DNA of 64,000 nt from Posidoniimonas polymericola. Its GTDB lineage: Bacteria > Planctomycetota > Planctomycetia > Pirellulales > Lacipirellulaceae. How positions within the stretch are numbered: position 1 is the stretch's first letter; the number at the start of each line of letters is the position of its first letter. The stretch is from contig NZ_SJPO01000016.1 of NCBI RefSeq assembly GCF_007859935.1, positions 1 to 64,000 on the forward strand, read 5' to 3'. Of this stretch, positions 45,641 through 55,494 are shown one piece after another. Position numbers and translations under genes: made by a program. The notes below the pieces were generated by a model. It worked only from the letters and a program-made list of their open reading frames with translations, had not been told where the DNA came from and did not search any database.

Positions 45641-47092
45641 CTATTCGGCCAGCTTGAAGAGCCCCAACTCCGAGATCGCCGGGCAGGCGGCGGCCTGGGT
45701 GACCCTTACCCGCACGCGGTCGGCGGTAACCTCGGGGATGCGGATCAGCCGCTGGGCGCCGATGCTGGTCGCTTCGCCTACCGTGCGCCATTGGCCGTCC
45801 TCCCAGACGTCGAACTCGACGGCATCGATGCGTTGTCCTAGCGGCAGGCGCTCGCGGATCCGCACGAGGTCGAAGCTCGCCGGCCGAGGGAGCCGCAGCT
45901 CAAGCTCGGCCGTAGTGACCGCATCGTCGGTGCACCAGTAGGTGTCGCGTCGATCGTCAACGACATTGGCGGGCGCGAAGGCAGAATCGTCGCCGCGGGT
46001 GTTGGTCGCAGTAGCGGTTGCGTCGGCGGCCAAGTTGACCGCGAAAGTCTGCTTCAGCTGCGCGCCCCAGTCGGCCAGCGACTCGGCGTCCTGCTCGTGG
46101 ATTTGCCCCCGCCGGTCTGGCGGCAGATTCAGCAGCAGGTTGGCCCCGCGCCCCACCGACTTGAAGTAGATTTCCATCAGCTCGTCGGGGGACTTTACCC
46201 GGCTGTCTTCGCTGGCGTGGTAGAACCAGCCCGGCCGGATCGAGACATCGACCTCCGCGGGTCGCCAGAACTGGCCGTCCCGCTCGCCCTGGTTAAGAAT
46301 GGCCGTGTCCGCGTGCCCGGGCCACACGCCCTTGCCCGTAACCGTGTTCCAGCAGGTCGGCCCGGCGTGCCCCTTCTCGTTCCCCACCCAGCGGATGTCG
46401 GGGCCGGCGTCGCTAAACAGGCAGGCGGCGGGCTGCAGCTCGCGCACGATCTGATGGGTTGCAGGCCAGTCGTAGTAGGTGCGGTTGTCGATCGAGCGCC
46501 GCTCGCGGGCGCCGCCGTAGTAACCATCGCCCCCGTTGGCGCCGTCGAACCACACCTCGAACAGCGGCCCGTAGCCGGTCAGCAACTCGCGGAGCTGGTT
46601 GCGGTAGTAGGTGAGGTACTCGGGCCTGCCATAGTCCGGGTGGTTGCGGTCCCACGGCGAGAGGTACACGCCAAACTCGAGGCCGTGCCGCCGGCACGCG
46701 TCGGCCATCTCGCGGACGACATCGCCCTGGCCGTCACGCCAGTTGCTGTTCTTGACGCTGTGGTTGGTGTAGGCCGTGGGCCACAGGCAGAAGCCGTCAT
46801 GGTGCTTGGCCGTGAGGATCAAACCACGCAGACCGCCTTGCTTCGCCACGGTGACGATCTGGTCCGGGTCGAAGTCGGAGGGATCAAACACGCCGGGCGA
46901 CTCGTCGCCGTAGCCCCATTCTTTGTCCGTGAACGTGTTCACGGTGAAGTGCACGAACCCATACACCTCAAGCTCATGCCAGCGGAGCTGCCGCTCCGAT
47001 GGCGTCGGGCCATACGGTTCGGGTGGCTCGGCCGAGAGGGCGAAAGCAGCAGTCGAAGCAACCAGCAGAGCGGCAACAGCAGGCAGGCGCAT
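45641..47092 (-). CDS. GH29 alpha-L-fucosidase, exported, with C-terminal discoidin-like domain
   Basis: A signal peptide (MRLPAVAALLVASTAAFALS) precedes the GH29 barrel. 'LILTAKHHDGFCLWPTAYTN' (residues 91-110) and the nucleophile Asp183 in 'LFEVWFDGANGGDG' are the family hallmarks; 'LSPWDRNHPDYGRPEYL' and 'LLLNLPPDRRGQIHE' also match. A C-terminal jelly-roll (F5/8-type, about 370-480) follows. The enzyme should release alpha-L-fucose from glycans, for example algal fucans. No sulfatase lies next to it here. ATG 47092 is used; the longer frame to 47323 has no signal sequence. Confidence 0.93.
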   Translation of the reverse strand: MRLPAVAALLVASTAAFALSAEPPEPYGPTPSERQLRWHELEVYGFVHFTVNTFTDKEWGYGDESPGVFDPSDFDPDQIVTVAKQGGLRGLILTAKHHDGFCLWPTAYTNHSVKNSNWRDGQGDVVREMADACRRHGLEFGVYLSPWDRNHPDYGRPEYLTYYRNQLRELLTGYGPLFEVWFDGANGGDGYYGGARERRSIDNRTYYDWPATHQIVRELQPAACLFSDAGPDIRWVGNEKGHAGPTCWNTVTGKGVWPGHADTAILNQGERDGQFWRPAEVDVSIRPGWFYHASEDSRVKSPDELMEIYFKSVGRGANLLLNLPPDRRGQIHEQDAESLADWGAQLKQTFAVNLAADATATATNTRGDDSAFAPANVVDDRRDTYWCTDDAVTTAELELRLPRPASFDLVRIRERLPLGQRIDAVEFDVWEDGQWRTVGEATSIGAQRLIRIPEVTADRVRVRVTQAAACPAISELGLFKLAE

Positions 47093-47175
47093 CGTCGGTC
47101 TCGGGTGGCTGAGGGGACGGGTGGCAAAATGCAGCACGCCCGATTGTAGCCGCCCAGGCCGTTCGCCGCACGCCG

Positions 47176-47409
47176 CTACAAGTGCCGCGTGGCGTCGCGG
47201 GCGAGCTCTTCGTCCTCTTCGTCGGGCTCCATCATCGCGCCGACTACGAACAGGCCGATGCCGGCGACGATCATCCCAACGCGGATCAGCGTTCCGGTTG
47301 CGGCGCCCCAGTTGTCGATCCAACCGAGCAGCACAAACTCGCGGTTGAGCATGTTCAGCACGAACGAGCCGGCGCCCATCAGCACCAGGAAGCCTGCGAG
47401 ACCTTGCAT
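47176..47409 (-). CDS. Small hypothetical membrane protein (77 aa)
   Basis: Starting at ATG 47409 ('MQGLAGFLVLMGAGSFVLNM') the protein has two hydrophobic segments and an acidic tail ('MMEPDEEDEELARDATRHL'). It has the plan of small envelope-stress or scaffold proteins but I recognise no family. The frame continues upstream to 47481 without a better start. It lies 83 bases from the fucosidase, same strand. Confidence 0.65.
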   Translation of the reverse strand: MQGLAGFLVLMGAGSFVLNMLNREFVLLGWIDNWGAATGTLIRVGMIVAGIGLFVVGAMMEPDEEDEELARDATRHL

Positions 47410-47763
47410 GGTCGCGTCCCTTGAACGAGGAGAGGAGGAGCCTGCGGGGCCGCGTTCACTGGGCGGCGGCCTCCGGAGCATACGCCACGGCCCGACCGGC
47501 TCGGGGCACCTACCCTAAGTGTACTCTGCTGAGGGGCAATCCGCTTACACCAAAGTGCTCTTTCGGGCGGCCCCCGACCCGTCGGGCCCGAACCAAGCCG
47601 TGCGTGCTCATAGCGGCGGGGGAAGAAAGGAGGGCTATGGCCAAGGCACCGGTTTTGCAGCGGAAAAGAGCCACCCGCAGTGCTCAAATAGGGACACGCG
47701 GCTCTCCTTCCGGGGGACGGCTACGCAGCCGGCTAACGGGGCATGGCTCGCGACCTTACCCCG

Positions 47764-47931
47764 CAGAAGTTTTGTCCCCCCGCACGAGCAGAAAGGGACA
47801 AAAGTCGGGCTTCGAAATCGGCGGTTAGCGACGCAGACACTGCGAGAGAAGCGTAGACCGGCCCTTGGGGCCGGCGATAGCGCCCGACTTTTGTCCCTAC
47901 GAACCGATGTCGGAATTGGGGACAAAAGTCG
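47764..47931 (-). repeat. Complex inverted-repeat element, copy A
   Basis: The gap 47410-47990 has no credible gene but holds this element. GGGACAAAAGTCGGGC (47795-47810) and its exact reverse complement (47882-47897) flank a core; outside them lie TTTTGTCCCC (47771-47780 region) and GGGGACAAAAGTCG (47918-47931). On the minus strand the order is arm 1, spacer with CGACATCG, arm 2, 78-base core, arm 3, 18-base spacer, arm 4, identical in order and spacing to copy B at 63570-63740, although the cores differ. Arms 1-2 and 3-4 can form two hairpins, or 1-4 and 2-3 one larger stem. Upstream to 47410 nothing else is seen. Confidence 0.85.
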
Positions 47932-47990
47932 CCGCCCGGCGCCGAGCGGCCCGATACCGCATGCCTGGCCTGGCTGCTACGATGGCCGCC

Positions 47991-48851
<861 letters not shown>

Positions 48852-48863
48852 TTGAGGGCTGCG

Positions 48864-50168
48864 TTACGGGATCTCCTTGCCGTGCGGGTCGGTCTCGACG
48901 CCGAGCTGCTTGGCGATCTGCTCCCGCATGCCCGCGTCGAGCACGTGCTCCATGACGTGGGCCGCGTCGTGCACGTGGTCGGTCTGGATGCCGACGCGGT
49001 CGACCAGGTACGACTCCCACAACCGGTGGGCGCGGACCAGCTCGGCGGCGGCGGACCTGCCCTCCGGAGTAAGCCGCACGCGGTCCGCGGTGATCTGAAC
49101 CAGCGACTCGCGGCGCAGCTGCGAAACCGCGACCCGAGCCATCTGCCCGCCGTCCGCGGCGGACAGCACGTCGGCCAGACGGGAGAACGCGTCGGAGGCG
49201 GCCTCGTCCTGACGGTACAAGTACGCCAGCACGTCCTCGCGGCGGACCCGCAGCGCCAGCCGGGCGTTGTTGAGCAGCCGGGCGAGGAAGCCCTCGGTGG
49301 GGCTGAACACGGCCGCCAGCACGTAGACCAGCCCGGCGGCGACCGCGATCGCCCCGCCGGGCGAGACATTCCAGTAAACAGCCGCCTGGTAGCCAAGCAC
49401 GGTCGCCGCGGACGATAGCACCACCGATACAAGCAGCATCGGGCCCAGGCGGTTGACCAGCAGCTGGGCCGCAGCCGCGGGCGCGATGAGCATCGCCACC
49501 ACCAGGATCGAGCCGATCGCCTCGAACGAGGTGACAGTCGCCAACGAGACCAGCAGCATCAGCAGGTAGTGCATCCACCCCGGCGCTAGCCCAAGCGTGT
49601 CCGCCAGCGTGGCGTCGAAGGAGCTGATCTTCAATTCCTTCCAGAACAGCGAAAGGCACCCCAGCACGATCAGCAAGACCAAACCCGATGAGATCATCGC
49701 CCTGGGGACTTCGGCGCCCGCAAACTCGAACGTGTCGAGCGCGACCTGCAGCAGCGACCCCTCGTAAACGCAAGCGATATCGAAGTGGATCTCCGAGACA
49801 AACCGTTTCACCAGCAGCACGCCGACCGCGAACAGCGTCGTGTAGACCACGCCCAGGCTGGCGTCCGGCGCGAGCCGCCCGAACCGCTGCACGGTCTGCG
49901 TGAGGAACGTCGTGGCGACCCCGGCGGCCAGGGCGCCGACCAGCATGGCGCCCGGGCCGGTGCTGCCAGAAATCACGAAGGCGATCACCAAACCGGGGAG
50001 CACGGCGTGCGACAGCGCGTCGCCCATCAGGCTGACGCGCCGCAGCACCAGGTAGCAGCCGACCAGCGCGCACGACGCGTTGCAGGTCAGGGCGACCAGC
50101 ATAGCGCGGTTGGCGACAGAATCGAGCAGGTCGGCGATCACGGATTCAGGGGGTAAGCGGGTAGGCAA
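48864..50168 (-). CDS. Metal ABC transporter permease fused to a DtxR-type domain, copy 1
   Basis: Residues of about 18-300 are a ZnuB/MntB-type permease with eight or nine membrane segments ('GCYLVLRRVSLMGDALSHAV', 'TSFEAIGSILVVAMLIAPAA'). The C-terminal 120 residues resemble DtxR/MntR: winged helix 'VRLTPEGRSAAAELVRAHRL', then H-D-A-A-H-V-M-E-H at about 400-408, aligning with H98/C102/E105/H106 of DtxR, with His for the Cys. It should sense cytoplasmic metal on the permease itself. The TTG start at 50168 is uncertain; a GTG at 50141 is an alternative. Confidence 0.88.
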   Translation of the reverse strand: MPTRLPPESVIADLLDSVANRAMLVALTCNASCALVGCYLVLRRVSLMGDALSHAVLPGLVIAFVISGSTGPGAMLVGALAAGVATTFLTQTVQRFGRLAPDASLGVVYTTLFAVGVLLVKRFVSEIHFDIACVYEGSLLQVALDTFEFAGAEVPRAMISSGLVLLIVLGCLSLFWKELKISSFDATLADTLGLAPGWMHYLLMLLVSLATVTSFEAIGSILVVAMLIAPAAAAQLLVNRLGPMLLVSVVLSSAATVLGYQAAVYWNVSPGGAIAVAAGLVYVLAAVFSPTEGFLARLLNNARLALRVRREDVLAYLYRQDEAASDAFSRLADVLSAADGGQMARVAVSQLRRESLVQITADRVRLTPEGRSAAAELVRAHRLWESYLVDRVGIQTDHVHDAAHVMEHVLDAGMREQIAKQLGVETDPHGKEIP

Positions 50169-50192
50169 ACATTGGCTTGCTGCGGCCGGCAG

Positions 50193-51524
50193 CTAACGCG
50201 GCGGCGGGATCACGTGGGGCGATTGCGGCACGGCCACCCCCGACGCTGCTAGCGGCAGGCGGCCCGCGTAATGGAGTTCGCGCTCGAGTTCGTCGACCAG
50301 GTGCGCCGGCAGGACGTGCTCGATATCGTCGGCCGAGCGGTGCACATGGTCGGCCGCGATGTCGGCGTGCTCGACGAGGAACTGCTCCCACAGTCGGTGC
50401 GCACGGGTGACGCGGGCGGCGGCCGCCAGGCCTTTGGAAGTCAGGGCGTACTCGGCGGGACCGGTCCGCTCGATCTGCCCCTGCCAGATGGCCCGCAGTC
50501 GGGCGAGGTACTTAGTGACAGGAGTTGCGCTCATGCGTCCGAGGACCCCCGCCAACGCGATCGGCTCTCGCGCCGGCAGCGCGGGCTCGCCCGCTTCGAA
50601 CATCAGCCGCAGCAGGTGGTCGTGGGCCATGTGGACCCGCATGCCGAGCGTGCGTCGGGCCCGGCCGAGCAGGCCCTGCTCGGGGGCCAGCAGCGCCGAG
50701 GCAGCGAACACCAGGCCGCCGGCCACCACGATCAGCGGCCCGGGCGGCATCCCCTGGGTAAATCGCCCCAGCGGTGTTCCCGCCAACCCGCCCGGCGCCG
50801 CGGCGAGCACGCCGCACGCGGCGGACGCGGCGCCGATCACGCCGCTGGCCGAGAGCACGACTCCCAAGCGGTTCGACCAGTACCGGGCGGCGACGCACGG
50901 CATGATCAGCATCGCCGCCATCAGCACCACCCCGCACACGGGCAGGCCGACCACGGTCACTACCGCCACCGCGGCCATCATGCCGATGTCCATCGCCAGC
51001 GTCGGCCAGCCCTGCGAGCGGGCGAACTCGTCGTCGAAGCAGAGGGTCTTGAGTTCCTTGTGCAGCAGCGTCACGACCACCAGCAACACCGCGGCCACGA
51101 CGCCGATCAGCACAACGTCCTGCGAGCGGAGCGCCGCGATCTCGCCGAACAGGTACGACGCCAGCCCCGCCTGGTTGCCTCGCGCCTGCTGCTGGACCAC
51201 GGTCAGCAGCACAACGCCGGCGCCGAAAAAGGTGCTGAGCGTCAGGGCCATCGCGGCGTCTTCGCGGGTGCGGGTCCAGCGGGTCACCAACGCGATCGCC
51301 GCCGCCGCCAGCAGCCCGGTCGACAACGCGCCGAGCGACAGCAGCGGCAGGCTCCGTGAGTTGAACACCAGGTACGCGATGCAGATGCCGGGCAGCGCGG
51401 CGTGCGACAGCACGTCGCCCATCAGCGAACGCTTCCGCAGCACAGCCAGGCCGCCGACCACGCCGGCGACCCCGCCGAGCAGAGCGGCGCCAAGCGTGAT
51501 CTTCGCGACGAACGAGGCGAGCAT
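50193..51524 (-). CDS. Metal ABC transporter permease fused to a DtxR-type domain, copy 2
   Basis: The same architecture as the next gene: 'GGLAVLRKRSLMGDVLSHAA' and 'LPVCGVVLMAAMLIMPCVAA' in the permease, then a winged helix ('YALTSKGLAAAARVTRAHRL') and H-R-S-A-D-D-I-E-H (about residues 395-403), where Asp replaces the DtxR Cys102, as acidic residues do in Mn-sensing MntR. Two different permeases imply a heterodimeric channel. ATG 51524 overlaps the ATPase stop by one base (TGATG). The basic/Pro-rich tail 'QSPHVIPPPR' is unusual. Confidence 0.88.
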   Translation of the reverse strand: MLASFVAKITLGAALLGGVAGVVGGLAVLRKRSLMGDVLSHAALPGICIAYLVFNSRSLPLLSLGALSTGLLAAAAIALVTRWTRTREDAAMALTLSTFFGAGVVLLTVVQQQARGNQAGLASYLFGEIAALRSQDVVLIGVVAAVLLVVVTLLHKELKTLCFDDEFARSQGWPTLAMDIGMMAAVAVVTVVGLPVCGVVLMAAMLIMPCVAARYWSNRLGVVLSASGVIGAASAACGVLAAAPGGLAGTPLGRFTQGMPPGPLIVVAGGLVFAASALLAPEQGLLGRARRTLGMRVHMAHDHLLRLMFEAGEPALPAREPIALAGVLGRMSATPVTKYLARLRAIWQGQIERTGPAEYALTSKGLAAAARVTRAHRLWEQFLVEHADIAADHVHRSADDIEHVLPAHLVDELERELHYAGRLPLAASGVAVPQSPHVIPPPR

Positions 51525-52291
51525 CACTTGGCCGGTTCTCCCTGCCGCACGGCCTCGGCCGCCTGCTCGAGGATCGTCAGCCGGCCGCCGTAGGTCCGCT
51601 GCAGGTTGGCGGTGGTGAAGATCTCTGGCACCGGGCCGCTCGCCACCAACCGCATGTTCAACAGGATCACTTGATCGAAATAGTCTCGCACGGTCTGCAG
51701 GTCATGATGCACCACAAAAACGGTCTTGCCCGACTGGCGGAGCGTCCGCAGCAGCTGGATGATGGCGGCCTCGGTCGCGGCGTCGACGCCGGCGAACGGC
51801 TCGTCCATGAAGTACACCTGAGCGTCCTGGGCGAGCGCCCGCGCCAGGAACACCCGCTGCTGCTGCCCGCCGGAGAGCTGGCGGATCTGGCGGTTGGCGA
51901 AGTCGCTGAGGCCGACCTCCTCGAGCCGCTGCTCGGCGATCAGACGCTCGGCCTTGCCGGGGCGGCGGAACCAGCCGACCTTGCCGTACAGGCCCATCAT
52001 CACGACATCGCGGACCGTTACCGGGAACTCCCAGTCGACCGACTCCCGTTGCGGCACGTAGCCGACGATGCTCCGCTGCTTGCGGTAGGGCTGGCCGTAG
52101 ATCTCGACGTGCCCGCTGGCAATCGGCGTCAGGCCGAGCGCGGCCTTGATGAGCGTCGTCTTGCCCGCGCCGTTAGGGCCGACGATCGCCACCAGGTTGC
52201 CCTCGGGCATCACAAAGTCGACGTTCCACAGCACCGGCTTGCGGTGGTAGGCGACCGTCAGGTCGTGGGCTTCCAGGGCGATTCGGCTCAT
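51524..52291 (-). CDS. Metal ABC transporter ATPase (ZnuC/MntA-like)
   Basis: Walker A 'GPNGAGKTTLIKAALGL', signature 'QLSGGQQQRVFLARALAQDA' and Walker B 'VYFMDEPFAGVD' are intact in a 255-residue protein typical of the Mn/Zn/Fe uptake subfamily ('VGYVPQRESVDWEFPVTVRD' is its hallmark Q-loop region). It overlaps the substrate-binding protein gene by four bases upstream and the permease gene downstream, a fully coupled operon. It powers uptake through the two DtxR-fused permeases. Confidence 0.95.
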   Translation of the reverse strand: MSRIALEAHDLTVAYHRKPVLWNVDFVMPEGNLVAIVGPNGAGKTTLIKAALGLTPIASGHVEIYGQPYRKQRSIVGYVPQRESVDWEFPVTVRDVVMMGLYGKVGWFRRPGKAERLIAEQRLEEVGLSDFANRQIRQLSGGQQQRVFLARALAQDAQVYFMDEPFAGVDAATEAAIIQLLRTLRQSGKTVFVVHHDLQTVRDYFDQVILLNMRLVASGPVPEIFTTANLQRTYGGRLTILEQAAEAVRQGEPAK

Positions 52292-53343
52292 GGGGCGGCG
52301 GGCTCCTGCTGCTCGGCCAGCGTACCGGTAAGCCCCGCCACGATGGTCCGCACATTTGCCCGAATCATCCCCACATACGATTCGGCGCCCGAGCCGGCTT
52401 TGCCGAGGGCGTCGGCGTACAGCTGTTGCTCTTCGCGGTTAGGAACGTAGACGTCGTGTCCGGCGTCGCGGCACGGTTCGGCGAGCGCCTCCATGATCTG
52501 CGGGGCCACGGCCGACTCGACAAACACACAGGGAACCTTGCGATCGACCACCAGCCTAATGACTTCGTCCATGTGCTTGAGGTCGACCTCGTCCTCGGTG
52601 CTGATGCCTTTGAGGCCCACTGCTTCGAGCCCGTAGGCCTTGCTGAAGTAGGCAAAGGCGTCGTGCGCGGTGACCAGCACGCGGCTTTCGGCCGGGACCG
52701 ACGCCAGCTGGTCGCGGCATTCGCGGTCGAGCGCCTCCAGCTCCAATCGGTAGGACTCGGCCGCCTTGCGGTAGGCGTCGGCGTTGTCGGGGTCGGCCTC
52801 GGCGAGCTGGTCGGCGACCGCCGGCACACACTCGGCCCACAGCGCGACGTCGTGCCAGACATGTGGATCGGCGTGGCCTGCGAAGTCGGGCGGCGTCAGC
52901 AACCGGTCGGGGAACTGCCGCTCAAGCACCTCCGCGACGGCGTGCACCGGCTTGCGTCTGCCGAGCTTGGCGAGCGTGTCGCCCATCCGGCCTTCCAGGT
53001 GCAGACCGTTGTAGAAGATGACGTCCGCGCGGGACAGCAGGTCGATGTCGGCGGGCTGCTCCCGGTACAGGTGCGGGTCGACGCCCGGGCCCATCAGCAC
53101 CTCGACCCGGGCGTGGTCGCCGGCGATGCTGCGGACCAAATCGCCGACCGGACCGGTTGTGCAAACCACCAAGGTGCGTCCGTCGTCGACCGCAGTCGGA
53201 CGACCGCCGCAGCCCACGCTGAAGGCAGCGAAGCCCGTCAGCAACAGGCTGATGCCCCCCAGCAGCCGGCCTGTGCGGCGGAAAAGCCAGCCCGATGTTG
53301 CTCCCTGGGCAGACCCCTGTGCCAAGGCAGTAAGTGTTTTCAT
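52288..53343 (-). CDS. Metal ABC transporter substrate-binding lipoprotein (ZnuA/MntC/TroA family)
   Basis: From ATG 53343 the leader reaches a lipobox-like V-G-C ('GFAAFSVGCGG') near residue 45, later than usual because of an N-terminal extension. The binding domain shows 'GVDPHLYREQPADIDLLSRA', 'HADPHVWHDVALWAECVPAV', 'LVTAHDAFAYFSKAYGLEAV' and 'STEDEVDLKHMDEV', the cluster A-I pattern. It has no His-rich loop, so Mn or Fe is as likely as Zn. It captures the metal for the downstream transporter. A perfect inverted repeat lies 19 bases upstream. Confidence 0.93.
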   Translation of the reverse strand: MKTLTALAQGSAQGATSGWLFRRTGRLLGGISLLLTGFAAFSVGCGGRPTAVDDGRTLVVCTTGPVGDLVRSIAGDHARVEVLMGPGVDPHLYREQPADIDLLSRADVIFYNGLHLEGRMGDTLAKLGRRKPVHAVAEVLERQFPDRLLTPPDFAGHADPHVWHDVALWAECVPAVADQLAEADPDNADAYRKAAESYRLELEALDRECRDQLASVPAESRVLVTAHDAFAYFSKAYGLEAVGLKGISTEDEVDLKHMDEVIRLVVDRKVPCVFVESAVAPQIMEALAEPCRDAGHDVYVPNREEQQLYADALGKAGSGAESYVGMIRANVRTIVAGLTGTLAEQQEPAAP

Positions 53344-53361
53344 GCCAACAAGATAACAGAC

Positions 53362-53379
53362 TTTTTGACGAATCAAAAA
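53362..53379 (-). promoter_or_regulatory. Likely operator/promoter of the metal-uptake operon
   Basis: TTTTTGACGAATCAAAAA is a perfect 7-4-7 inverted repeat 19 bases upstream of the binding-protein ATG. On the minus strand TTTTGA and TATCTT lie 17 bases apart and could be the -35 and -10, so a repressor bound here would block transcription. Size and position suit a MntR/Fur/Zur-type box, but the sequence matches no consensus I know, and no free regulator gene lies nearby. Confidence 0.6.
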
Positions 53380-53638
53380 CCCAGCGCGATTATGGTCTCG
53401 CTGAGCATCCGCTTCCGCGTGTTGGGCCGACGCGAGTTGACCACGCCGCAGATCCTTGCCCGAACCGCGCAGAGCCTATCGCCAGGCCTGCACAACCGGA
53501 GCGATCGGCGCCAATGCCGCGCCGACGTAAACGCTGCGTGCAAGAGGGCTTAGATTGATTTGACCCACGTGGACAATAGGGCTAGATTGCGGCTGCGGGA
53601 GGTTCTATCCCGGGTGCGCCTCGACCAATGCAAATCGG

Positions 53639-54199
53639 ATGAGCCTGACCTACCACAAACGGTTCCAGATGGAGCGGCGGATCGGCGCCGAGCTCAGTCT
53701 GCCGCCGTTGCCCCCTGGCTATCGCTTCGCCCCCTGGTCGACGGGACGGCTGCTCGATCACACCGAGGCCAAGCACCTGGCCTTCGGCGAAGAGCTCGAC
53801 GCCCAGCTGTTCGACTGCCTGCGGACCGCCGAGGGCTGCGAGCGGCTGATGCGGGAGATCGCCCGCAAGCCAGGCTTCTTGCCCGAGGCTACCTGGCTTG
53901 TGGAGTATGTCGCGAGCCCCAGCAAGATCGAGCCCTGCGGCACGATCCAGGGCATCAGGACCTCGCCGCGGGCCGGGGCCATCCAGAACGTCGGCGTCAC
54001 GCCAATGCACCGCGGACGCGGGTTGGGCGCCGCTTTGGTGTCGGCGGCAACCGTCGGGTTCCAGCAGGCCGGATTGAGTCGGGTCTGCCTGGAAGTCACC
54101 GCGGCCAACACGGCCGCCGTGCGGCTCTACCAGCGACTCGGCTTCCGCCGCACCAAGACGCTCTACAAGGCCGTCGAGGTTGCGTACTCGCTGGGGTAG
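53639..54199 (+). CDS. GNAT-family N-acetyltransferase
   Basis: The acetyl-CoA-binding motif A is clear: 'NVGVTPMHRGRGLGAALVSA' (about residues 117-136), followed by 'RVCLEVTAANTAAVRLYQRL' and 'GFRRTKTLYKA', the usual motif B. Total length 186. The substrate is unknown. The ATG at 53639 is the only good start; a longer frame reaches back to 53560. It lies 50 bases upstream of the first M16 gene, same strand, but with no evident link. Confidence 0.9.
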   Translation: MSLTYHKRFQMERRIGAELSLPPLPPGYRFAPWSTGRLLDHTEAKHLAFGEELDAQLFDCLRTAEGCERLMREIARKPGFLPEATWLVEYVASPSKIEPCGTIQGIRTSPRAGAIQNVGVTPMHRGRGLGAALVSAATVGFQQAGLSRVCLEVTAANTAAVRLYQRLGFRRTKTLYKAVEVAYSLG

Positions 54200-54249
54200 C
54201 GGCTACGCTGCTGGGCTAGCGATTCTTCCTCCTGCCTTGGGATATCCTG

Positions 54250-55494
54250 TTGTCTCTCGATACGCACAAGCTCGAGCTCCCCAGCGGCCTGGTGCTGCTG
54301 GGCGAGCCCAACCCGTCGTTCCAGTCGGCGGCGTTCACGATGCTCGTCCCGGCGGGGTGTCGGCACGACCCCGAAGGCAGGGCAGGGCTGGCGTCGCTGA
54401 CCTGTGAGATGGCGCTGCGTGGCGCCGGCGAGCGGGACGGGCGAGCGTTGATCAACGACCTCGACGCCCTGGGCATCGACCGCGGCGAGTCGGTCGGGGT
54501 CTCGCAGGCGTCGTTCCGTGCGTGCGGACTGGCCGAGGCCCTCGCCCCCGCGCTGGGCGTGTACGCGGACATCCTCCGCCGCCCGCATCTGCCGGCTGAG
54601 CAGATCGAGGCCGGCCGCATGGTCTGCCTGCAGGAGCTCCGCGGCATCGAGGACGAACCAAGCCACAAGCTGATGCAGGAGCTGCGGCGGCAGCACTACC
54701 CAAGCCCCTGGGGCACGCCGAGCCAGGGCGAGGTAGAAACCGTCGAGCGGCTTACCCCGTACGACGTCGAGGCGTTCCATCGCGCTCGCTACCAGCCCGA
54801 CGGCGCAATCCTGGCCGTTGCGGGCGGTTTCGACTGGGACGAGATCTCCGACCTGGTGCAGCGGCTGTTCGGCGATTGGAAGGCGCCCGCTGACGCCGAA
54901 GCCCCCACGGCGCCGGAGATCACGCCCGTCAGCCACATCCCGTACGACTCCAACCAGTGCCACATCGGATTGGCCTACGACTCGGTGCCGTACAACCACG
55001 AAGACTACTTCCAGGCGTGGGCCTCGGTCGGCGTGCTGTCGGGCGGCATGAGCAGCCGGCTGTTCACCGAGGTCCGCGAGAAACGCGGCCTGTGCTACAC
55101 GGTGAGCGCATCGCTCCAGTCACAGAAGGACCGCGCGGCGGTGTTCTGCTACGCCGGCACCACCACCGAGCGGGCCCAGGAAACGCTCGACGTCACCCAC
55201 GCGGAGCTCGTCAAGCTGCGCGACGGCATCAAGCAGAACGAGCTCGACTGCCTGAAGGCCCGCATCAAGAGCAGCCTGATCCTGCAGCAAGAATCGTCGA
55301 GCAGCCGCAGCAGCTCGCTCGCCCACGATTGGTACCGGCTGGGCCGCGTCCGCCCAGTGGACGAGCTGTCCGCCATTGTCGACGCGATCACCGCCGAGAG
55401 CATCAACCAGTTCCTCGAGAAGCAGCCCCCCGAGAACTTCACCCTGGTGACGCTCGGCCCCGAACCCCTGGAGTCGCCCGTTGGAATTTCGTAG
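54250..55494 (+). CDS. M16 peptidase-family protein, catalytically inactive subunit
   Basis: The fold is that of the pitrilysin family, with the C-terminal 'GGMSSRLFTEVREKRGLCYT' substrate-binding motif (about residues 267-286) intact. The zinc motif HxxEH is missing: where partners have HFLEH the sequence reads S-L-T-C-E, so both His and the catalytic Glu are lost. It should pair with the active M16 protein encoded next (14-base overlap), as in heterodimeric processing peptidases. The start is a TTG at 54250, since no ATG precedes the conserved region. Confidence 0.88.
   Translation: MSLDTHKLELPSGLVLLGEPNPSFQSAAFTMLVPAGCRHDPEGRAGLASLTCEMALRGAGERDGRALINDLDALGIDRGESVGVSQASFRACGLAEALAPALGVYADILRRPHLPAEQIEAGRMVCLQELRGIEDEPSHKLMQELRRQHYPSPWGTPSQGEVETVERLTPYDVEAFHRARYQPDGAILAVAGGFDWDEISDLVQRLFGDWKAPADAEAPTAPEITPVSHIPYDSNQCHIGLAYDSVPYNHEDYFQAWASVGVLSGGMSSRLFTEVREKRGLCYTVSASLQSQKDRAAVFCYAGTTTERAQETLDVTHAELVKLRDGIKQNELDCLKARIKSSLILQQESSSSRSSSLAHDWYRLGRVRPVDELSAIVDAITAESINQFLEKQPPENFTLVTLGPEPLESPVGIS

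Noticed and set aside
47511..47990. Extension of endonuclease IV to an earlier start, or separate ORFs in this gap
   Set aside because: Family members begin at the MPNLGAH-like start; upstream residues come from the repeat element and lack conservation logic.
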